From positions 1,674,001 to 1,738,000 of the forward strand of contig NC_017025.1 of the NCBI RefSeq assembly GCF_000455605.1: DNA of 64,000 bases. Reading direction: 5' to 3'. The notes below the pieces were generated by a model. The model was given only the letters and a program-made list of their open reading frames with translations. It did no database searches and was not told the origin of the DNA. This DNA is from Flavobacterium indicum GPTSA100-9 = DSM 17447. GTDB taxonomy: Bacteria; Bacteroidota; Bacteroidia; Flavobacteriales; Flavobacteriaceae. Of the stretch, positions 58,260 through 64,000 are shown piece by piece; within the stretch, counting starts at the first letter, position 1; the number at the start of each line of letters is the position of its first letter. A program made the translations under genes and the position numbers.

Positions 58260-59468
58260 TTATTCTTTACCGTCTACATAATCTTGTAAATAGGCAAAAC
58301 GTGGCGTTAATTTACCATTTTCGGTAATTTTTGCTCTTTCTAAAATACCATCAGCATCATTATTATAAAATGCAGGCACAACATGTTTTAAAAACATTTC
58401 TCCAAAACCTTCGCTAGCATCTTTCGGTAATTCACAAGGTAAATTATCAACTGCCATAACCACTATGGCACCTGGATGATACATATCTACTTCTTTATGT
58501 TCATTAGGCAAATAACCATACAAAGGATCTGCAATAGTACTTGAACGTAACGTACACGCAACAGGTCCATCAATATCACAAGAAATATCTGCTACTACTT
58601 TTAATTTACATTTAGGTGAGGCCAACATTTCTTTAGATAAAATAATAGGTGCCCCATTACCGTAAAAATGACCCGCCATAAAAATATCAGAAACTTCAGC
58701 AAATCGTTCAAAATTACTCACGTAATCTTCTGGATGCGCATAAAAATCTTTTTTATCTGCTACAGCTTGTCCGTCTTTACGCTTGTTATAATCCAATACG
58801 TCTATAAAAGTATAAACAGGTTGAGTATAAGTTTTAGATAAATAATCTTCAACACTCACTTGCTTAACTTTCATAGCATCTAACATCTCTTTTGCACCAT
58901 AAGCTACTTTACCGGAACCTGTTAAAACAATTTTAATTGGTGGGATAATAGCTTTTTTCAATTGAGAAATTAACGCCTGCTGATCAGATAATGTTTCAGC
59001 TTTAGGCAAATTAAACAATTCGAATTTTAAACCAAAAGCACGTATACCATTATAAGCACCAACGATACCCGCATAACGACCGAATCCAATTAAACGATGG
59101 TTCGATGCATTTACAATAGTCTCGTGGTCTAATAATTCAATGTTTTTAGCTAAAATTGCTTGAAGTAATTTTCTGTTATAGGCTTGTTTTTTAATAGTAT
59201 GTGAAAAGAAAAAATATTTTTTATTGGGAATTAATGCCTCAACAGGAACTTCTTTTACTCCAATCAAAACATCACAATCTGTTACATCTTCAGTAACAAC
59301 AATCCCTTTTTCAATATAACTTTCATCTGAAAAAACACGAATATCCGATGACTCTACTACAATTTCGGCTTTTGGAAATAAACTTTTAAAGGTAAGGATT
59401 TCATCAGGCGTAAAAACCACTCTTCGGTCCGGTGGATTTTTTCTTTCTTTTATGATTCCGAACTTCAT
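58260..59468 (-). CDS. Saccharopine dehydrogenase (lysine-forming)-like / AlaDH-PNT N-terminal enzyme
   Basis: A 402-residue NAD(P)-dependent enzyme. The start MKFGIIKERKNPPDRRVVFTPDE is the AlaDH/PNT N-terminal motif; the Rossmann strand is IKIVLTGSGKVAYGAKEML; further blocks are LLDHETIVNASNHRLIGFGRYAGIVGAYNG and VADISCDIDGPVACTLRSSTIADP. This pattern fits the LYS1-type saccharopine dehydrogenase family present in many Bacteroidota. The reaction would interconvert lysine plus 2-oxoglutarate and saccharopine; alanine dehydrogenase is less likely. Single gene. Confidence 0.85.
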   Translation of the reverse strand: MKFGIIKERKNPPDRRVVFTPDEILTFKSLFPKAEIVVESSDIRVFSDESYIEKGIVVTEDVTDCDVLIGVKEVPVEALIPNKKYFFFSHTIKKQAYNRKLLQAILAKNIELLDHETIVNASNHRLIGFGRYAGIVGAYNGIRAFGLKFELFNLPKAETLSDQQALISQLKKAIIPPIKIVLTGSGKVAYGAKEMLDAMKVKQVSVEDYLSKTYTQPVYTFIDVLDYNKRKDGQAVADKKDFYAHPEDYVSNFERFAEVSDIFMAGHFYGNGAPIILSKEMLASPKCKLKVVADISCDIDGPVACTLRSSTIADPLYGYLPNEHKEVDMYHPGAIVVMAVDNLPCELPKDASEGFGEMFLKHVVPAFYNNDADGILERAKITENGKLTPRFAYLQDYVDGKE

Positions 59469-59809
59469 TTTACTACAATTTTTTTAAATAATTAGTTTGT
59501 TTGCGTTACAAATATAGCATTTTCAGTACTAAAATGTTATATTTTTTTAAACATTAAATGTCTATTTAACGCAATCAACCGTTACATTTATTAATTATTT
59601 TATTTTTTATTTAAAACTCATTAATTATTTAACAAAAAAATTAATGAATATAAAAAACAAGACAAAACAAATACTTTATTTTTTATCAAATACTTTGTAC
59701 TTTTCTTACTTTTTTAATAATTAATTTAAAACTTTAACACTTTAAGTAATAAAATTAGTTGATTGAAGGTGACAAGATGTCAAACACTTTTATTATTAAT
59801 AAATATTAG
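59469..59809. other. AT-rich intergenic region upstream of tmRNA
   Basis: No gene is seen. The stretch is very AT-rich with many short A and T runs, likely the promoter and upstream region of ssrA on one side and of the saccharopine dehydrogenase-like gene on the other. Confidence 0.6.
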
Positions 59810-59817
59810 TATCTTTG
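59810..59817 (+). promoter_or_regulatory. ssrA promoter -7 element
   Basis: TATCTTTG matches TAnnTTTG, 38 bp before the mature 5' end of tmRNA, leaving room for a leader removed by RNase P. Confidence 0.6.
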
Positions 59818-59855
59818 GCACGAATTTAGCAATTCAGTCTTTGCAAACAATAATT

Positions 59856-60251
59856 GGGGTCGACTGGTTTTGACAGCGAGTGGCATTGATTAGTAAGCAT
59901 GTCGAGCATTGTATTTTTGGCTCGTAAATATCAAGGATACGAACTTATAAACGGCGAAAATAATTACGCTTTAGCTGCATAATCTGAATCATAGTAAGAT
60001 ACGCCTAGTCTCGTCAAGGACGAGAAGCTAGATTCTCCTCAAAAGCCTTGGTTTATGGCGTTTGGATTAGGGGAACCGTAAAAGTAAACCTAGGAAAGGT
60101 AAAGCTTTAAATCCTTTCTGACACTAATAAAGCTAAGTTAGGAGTGGCGGTTTTGGGCCAAGCTTCTAATCGAAAATCCAATCCAAAACTAAACATGTAG
60201 AAAGCTCTTTGATGGCTTGTTTGGACGAGGGTTCGAATCCCTCCGACTCCA
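59856..60251 (+). ncRNA. ssrA: Transfer-messenger RNA (tmRNA)
   Basis: The 5' end GGGGTCG pairs with CGACTCC at the 3' end as acceptor stem, and GAGGGTTCGAATCCCTC forms the T-arm. The resume codon GGC at 59953 starts the tag reading frame GENNYALAA ending in TAA at 59982, the flavobacterial proteolysis tag. tmRNA rescues stalled ribosomes and marks the product for Clp/other proteases. CCA is not encoded. Length of about 396 nt is normal. Confidence 0.97.
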
Positions 60252-60345
60252 CTATAAATCCTCTATTTCCTTAGAGGATTTATTGTTTTACTACTTTATC
60301 GATTCACAAATTTTTAATTCGCCCATCCTTTTGTACTTTTGCCCT

Positions 60346-60804
60346 ATGAACGACAATTTTATCAACGAATATTTTGGTATTGGTATCCAAAACGGAAAAA
60401 CACCCGAAAACTTAGGGGTATTATGGCGTACCGCTCAAAACATGGGAGCTAGTTTTATTTTTACCATTGGCAATCGCTACGCCAAACAAGGTTGTGATAC
60501 ACACAATGCGGTGAAAGCCATGCCTTATTTTCACTACGAAAACTTCGATGATTTTTTCAACAATCTGCCTAAAGGGGCTCGATTGGTAGGCGTGGAATTG
60601 GATGATAAAGCCGAAGAATTGGAAACGTTTCATCATCCCCGTAGATGTGTCTATCTTTTAGGTGCTGAAGACCATGGTTTATCTAAGGCTGCGATGGAAA
60701 AATGCCACTACTTGGTCAAGTTCAAATCAGAGAAAAGCTTAAATGTTGCGGTTGCGGGTAGCATTGTTTTGTACGACCGAGGCATTAATAAACCGAGATC
60801 CTAA
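60346..60804 (+). CDS. TrmH/SpoU-family RNA methyltransferase
   Basis: The start at ATG 60346 (MNDNFINEYFGIGIQNGK) is chosen, because the longer frame from 60217 runs into tmRNA. The 152-residue SPOUT enzyme shows KTPENLGVLWRTAQNMGA, then RCVYLLGAEDHGLSKAAMEKCHYLVK and KSLNVAVAGSIVLYDR, the knotted SAM-binding C-terminus. It methylates a ribose in tRNA or rRNA; the target is not readable. Confidence 0.93.
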   Translation: MNDNFINEYFGIGIQNGKTPENLGVLWRTAQNMGASFIFTIGNRYAKQGCDTHNAVKAMPYFHYENFDDFFNNLPKGARLVGVELDDKAEELETFHHPRRCVYLLGAEDHGLSKAAMEKCHYLVKFKSEKSLNVAVAGSIVLYDRGINKPRS

Positions 60805-60822
60805 AATAGCATTGTATTTCGG

Positions 60823-61749
60823 CTAGAGTGTTTCATACCAACTGAAATGTGTTTTAATAATTTCTTCTTTATTTTTAATTAAATATTCTAAAAACGCTTG
60901 TGCTTGGGGACTGTGCTTTTTCCCTTTATTCCAAATTAAACTCCAATTGGTTCGAATGGGTAAACCTGCTACAGGAATAATCTGTAAATCATTGTTTTGA
61001 ATTTCTTTTCTTATACCAATTAAGGGCATTAAAGAATTGCCTAACCCAGCTAAAATGGCTTGTTTTACGGCCTCATTGGAGGTCAATTCCATTTTCTTAT
61101 TGATACTTATATTATTTTTTTCAATAAAGCGTTCTAAAGTTTGTCGGGTTCCCGACCCCATTTCACGAAACAACAACGGACGAGAATTAAAAATAGACTC
61201 AATTTTTTTCTTACCCGAAGTAATTTTAACATTCGTATGTCCCACAAAATACAATTTATTCTGCATCAAATCCACTTGCTCTACATTCAGATTGTCTGGA
61301 ATAATGGACACCAAGGCAAAATCAACCTCATTTTGCTCTATACTTTGCAAAACACTCCTTTTATTGGTCACATCCATTTCTAATTCTACACCACTGTGTT
61401 CATTTAAAAATTCCGATAAAAAATACGGCATCACATATTTTCCTGTAGAAACAACCGATAACTTTAACTTTCCAAACAACTGTCCTTTGTAGGCTAATGT
61501 CTTGTAATTAATGGCGTTGACTTGTTCTAATATTTGTTGGGCTGCATCTGCAATCTCTTTACCAAAATCGGTCACATAAATTTTTCTACCCACGACCTCG
61601 GTCAACGGAATTTCAAATTGATCTTGAAAATTTTTCAACTGAATGGATACCGCCGGTTGGGTCAAATGCAACGCTTCTGAAGCCTTTGTAACGCTCTCTA
61701 ATTCAACAACCTTAAGAAAGATACGGAGTTGGTTTAAGGTGTAATTCAT
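60823..61749 (-). CDS. LysR-family transcriptional regulator
   Basis: A 308-residue LysR protein. HTH: YTLNQLRIFLKVVELESVTKASEALHLTQPAVSIQLKNFQDQFEIPL. Effector domain follows with KLKLSVVSTGKYVMPYFLSEF and SMGSGTRQTLE-like block (REMGSGTRQTLERF), close to CysB/CbbR-type regulators. It is divergent from the isocitrate dehydrogenase gene across an 85-bp gap, so likely controls it and itself. Confidence 0.93.
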   Translation of the reverse strand: MNYTLNQLRIFLKVVELESVTKASEALHLTQPAVSIQLKNFQDQFEIPLTEVVGRKIYVTDFGKEIADAAQQILEQVNAINYKTLAYKGQLFGKLKLSVVSTGKYVMPYFLSEFLNEHSGVELEMDVTNKRSVLQSIEQNEVDFALVSIIPDNLNVEQVDLMQNKLYFVGHTNVKITSGKKKIESIFNSRPLLFREMGSGTRQTLERFIEKNNISINKKMELTSNEAVKQAILAGLGNSLMPLIGIRKEIQNNDLQIIPVAGLPIRTNWSLIWNKGKKHSPQAQAFLEYLIKNKEEIIKTHFSWYETL

Positions 61750-61834
61750 AAAAATAATTAATGATTAACATAGCAAATATAAATAAAAATATATCAAATA
61801 ATGTGTAGAGATTTGCAGCAAATAAAAAACCATT

Positions 61835-63265
61835 ATGAAAAAAGTAACGATTGCAAAAGGAGACGGTATCGGACCAGAAATCATGGAAGCGGTACTAAAA
61901 ATTATTAAAAAATCGAATGCTCCCATTGAATTTGAAGAAATTGAAATCGGAGAAAAAGTATACTTAAGTGGCAATACTTCGGGTATTTCTGAATCCTCTT
62001 GGGACAGCATCAGAAAAAACAAAGTCTTACTAAAAGCACCCATCACTACGCCACAAGGGGGCGGTTACAAGAGTTTAAATGTAACCATGCGAAAAGCATT
62101 GGGCCTTTTTGCTAATATTAGACCGTGTGTGGCTTTACATCCATTTGTTAAAACGAACTTTCCTAATTTGGATGTGGTCATAATCCGTGAAAATGAAGAA
62201 GATTTGTATGCCGGAATTGAACACCAACAAACCGACGAAGTGGTGCAATGCTTAAAATTGATAAGTCGTCCTGGTTGTGAAAAAATTATCCGTTATGCTT
62301 TTGAATATGCGCAAAATTATGGCCGAAAAAAAGTGACTTGCTTCAGCAAAGACAACATCATGAAACAAACGGATGGGTTATTTCATCAAGTATTCAAAGA
62401 AATTGCCATGGAATATCCAAACATTGAATCGAACCACATGATTATCGATATTGGTACGGCTTATTTAGCCGAACGTCCAGAAAAATTTGATGTGATTGTA
62501 ACGTCGAATTTATATGGTGATATCATTTCTGATGTAGCAGCTCAAATTGCCGGGTCTGTAGGCTTAGCCGGTTCTGTGAATATCGGTAACGAATGTGCCA
62601 TGTTTGAAGCCATTCATGGTTCGGCACCTGATATTGCCGGATTAAATGTTGCGAATCCATCGGGTTTACTGCAAGCAGCAGTGGCCATGTTGTACCATTT
62701 AGGGCATTCCGAAACCGCTACAATGATTCAAAATGCTTGGTTAAAAACATTGGAAGACGGAATCCATACGGCTGATATTTATAACGAAAAAACGAGTAAT
62801 CAGCTAGTGGGTACTGCCGAATTTGCAGAGGCAGTAATTGCCAACTTCAATAAGGTACCAACATTACTAAAACCGGTTTTACCTCCTAAAAACTCTGTCA
62901 TTGAGTTACCAAAATACATTCGTAAACAAGCGTCACAAAAAGAATTAGTAGGAGTTGATCTTTTTATCCACTGGAATGGATACGACGCCAATCTGTTAGC
63001 GGAACAACTAAAGAATATAAACCATTCGGCTTTAGAATTAATCATGATTTCTAATCGTGGTGTTAAAGTATGGCCTGAGGGTTTTTCTGAAACTTTTTGT
63101 ACCGACCACTGGAGATGTCGTTTTCAAGCGCCAACCCCTTTAACTAATGCAGACATCATTCACTTATTAGGTGCAGCACTAGAAGCGGGATTAGATGTGA
63201 TTAAAACTGAAAATCTGTATCAATTTGATGGGGTAAAAGCCTATTCCATGGGACAAGGACAATAA
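61835..63265 (+). CDS. icd: NADP-dependent isocitrate dehydrogenase (476-aa type)
   Basis: Oxidises isocitrate to 2-oxoglutarate in the TCA cycle. The protein shows VTIAKGDGIGPEIMEAV, substrate motif SLNVTMRKALGLFANIRPC, VIIRENEEDLYAGIEH, the metal site SNLYGDIISDVAAQIAGSVGLAGS and EAIHGSAPDIAG. A C-terminal domain of about 140 residues (KELVGVDLFIHWNGYDANLLAEQL) is present, as in the Thermus-like dimeric type. Two small genes follow with no gap. Divergent LysR gene upstream. Confidence 0.95.
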   Translation: MKKVTIAKGDGIGPEIMEAVLKIIKKSNAPIEFEEIEIGEKVYLSGNTSGISESSWDSIRKNKVLLKAPITTPQGGGYKSLNVTMRKALGLFANIRPCVALHPFVKTNFPNLDVVIIRENEEDLYAGIEHQQTDEVVQCLKLISRPGCEKIIRYAFEYAQNYGRKKVTCFSKDNIMKQTDGLFHQVFKEIAMEYPNIESNHMIIDIGTAYLAERPEKFDVIVTSNLYGDIISDVAAQIAGSVGLAGSVNIGNECAMFEAIHGSAPDIAGLNVANPSGLLQAAVAMLYHLGHSETATMIQNAWLKTLEDGIHTADIYNEKTSNQLVGTAEFAEAVIANFNKVPTLLKPVLPPKNSVIELPKYIRKQASQKELVGVDLFIHWNGYDANLLAEQLKNINHSALELIMISNRGVKVWPEGFSETFCTDHWRCRFQAPTPLTNADIIHLLGAALEAGLDVIKTENLYQFDGVKAYSMGQGQ

Positions 63266-63460
63266 ATGTTTCGTATGAAAAGAAAAACGCTACAATGGCT
63301 TTGCGGTATTTGTGGAAGTACGGCACTGGTAATGACCTATAAAATATTGGATACACAAGAGGAAATTTACCAACAATTTTTTAGTGCTTTAGCAATTTTT
63401 AATTTACTAATCCTCATCAAATTAATTTCAATTCTAACTGAAAAAAAATATGAAAACTGA
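63266..63460 (+). CDS. Small membrane protein behind icd, 64 aa
   Basis: It begins immediately after the icd stop (ATG 63266), so is translationally linked. The 64 residues form two helices (LQWLCGICGSTALVMTYKIL and FFSALAIFNLLILIKLISIL) with a charged tail. Family not recognised. It overlaps the next gene by 11 bp. Confidence 0.65.
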   Translation: MFRMKRKTLQWLCGICGSTALVMTYKILDTQEEIYQQFFSALAIFNLLILIKLISILTEKKYEN

Positions 63461-63725
63461 AAAATTCCTTTTTATAAACGGACAATATAATCCTTTGGAA
63501 GCAAAAGAAATTTTATCTGAATTGTATCACAAAAACATCAATTTCAATAAAATTAAGAATTTTAGTTCTCAAATCAGATTTGGAGAAAACGACCCGATGG
63601 CTCTCAATCAAATTGAAGAATTAAAGAATAATACGGAGCAAATTTCAAACCTAATTGAAGAGGCGAAAACCAAAAATAAGAACTTACAAATTCATTCTTA
63701 TATTGAAATAAAATATGAAGAGTAA
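63450..63725 (+). CDS. Hypothetical protein, 91 aa
   Basis: A 91-residue soluble protein, MKTEKFLFINGQYNPLEAKEILSELYHKNINFNKIKNF at its start and a coiled-coil-like QIEELKNNTEQISNLIEEAKTKNKN near its end. Not recognised by name. Position between a small membrane protein and a DUF6671-like gene, with overlaps on both sides, indicates one operon with icd. Confidence 0.65.
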   Translation: MKTEKFLFINGQYNPLEAKEILSELYHKNINFNKIKNFSSQIRFGENDPMALNQIEELKNNTEQISNLIEEAKTKNKNLQIHSYIEIKYEE

Positions 63726-64000
63726 TTCTCATTTATTTCACAATAGACCTTTGTTAATAGTCACTAAACATGATAAAAATAAAGTAATGGCCCCAATTCT
63801 TGAAAAAGAGTTGGGTGTACATTGCTTGGTTTCTAAACAATTTGACACCGATTCTCTAGGTACATTTAGTGGGGAAATTGAACGAAAAAAAGACGCCTTT
63901 CAAACCCTGAGAGACAAATGTCGTTTAGCCATGGAATTGGAAGGATATGATTTAGCGCTTGCTACGGAAGGTTCTTTTGGGAATCACCCCACTGTTTTTT
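63715..64000 (+). CDS. DUF6671-like protein, 3' end outside window
   Basis: ATG 63715 overlaps the upstream gene. The visible 95 residues (RPLLIVTKHDKNKVMAPILEKELGVHCLVSKQFDTDSLGTFSGEIERKKD, later LALATEGSFGNHPTVF) match the start of Bacteroidota proteins annotated DUF6671. Function unknown. The frame is open to the window end. Confidence 0.75.
   Translation, partial: MKSNSHLFHNRPLLIVTKHDKNKVMAPILEKELGVHCLVSKQFDTDSLGTFSGEIERKKDAFQTLRDKCRLAMELEGYDLALATEGSFGNHPTVF

Overview
The window comes from a low-GC member of the Bacteroidota, most likely Flavobacteriaceae. The evidence is the TAnnTTTG-type promoters, several proteins with type IX secretion (T9SS) C-terminal sorting domains, PorP/SprF and OmpA-type T9SS/gliding proteins, a tmRNA coding the tag GENNYALAA, and frequent lack of Shine-Dalgarno sequences.

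It has two halves. Positions 1 to about 35,400 are an accessory region full of mobile and decaying DNA. It opens with an SpvB/RHS-type secreted toxin-shell gene that runs off the window and is split by an in-frame TAG, preceded by a T9SS-sorted surface protein gene. Next come two unknown genes, a compound inverted repeat, and a mobilization module (mobA, mobC, 13 tandem 16-bp repeats, a candidate oriT) interrupted by an IS3-family element. After two more unknown genes and a 5'-truncated radical SAM gene lies a complete grasp-with-SPASM peptide (RiPP) operon on the minus strand. It holds a DUF6624-like lipoprotein, a double-glycine precursor, a hairpin terminator, an ATP-grasp ligase, a small unknown protein, a SPASM protein, a C39-peptidase ABC exporter and an HlyD adaptor, with an orphan LuxR-type response regulator just upstream. 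Beside it are a TniQ/TnsD-like gene and a broken gene that I read as TnsE-like, ending at a TGT terminus with three 20-21 bp repeats. That terminus interrupts a decayed IS21 element, which itself sits in a broken secreted-protein gene. An OmpA/PorP pair follows; the PorP gene is cut by a second copy of the same IS3 element in inverted orientation. Beyond it are a frameshifted remnant, a lipoprotein plus small membrane protein pair, degenerate DNA, and a tRNA-3'-end-like sequence that may be the island edge.

From about 35,500 to the end the window looks like ordinary chromosome: DUF2892 protein, malate dehydrogenase, T9SS-secreted endonuclease I, an M1-like peptidase relative, fused branched-chain/2-oxoacid dehydrogenase E1, prmA, clpS, a metal-binding HMA protein, a YeeE/YedE pair, kdsA, a regulator/membrane-protein cluster with COQ4-like, DUF1361 and CreD proteins, an ArsR/SRPBCC cluster, a sugar MFS transporter, a saccharopine dehydrogenase-like enzyme, tmRNA, a TrmH-family RNA methyltransferase, a LysR regulator divergent from NADP-isocitrate dehydrogenase, and a DUF6671-like gene cut by the window end.

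The most interesting unit is the grasp-with-SPASM operon. It is enclosed by two inverted IS3 copies about 20 kb apart and lies directly inside the terminus of what appears to be a Tn7-like element. All assignments are from reading the sequence and remembered family features; no database search was run.
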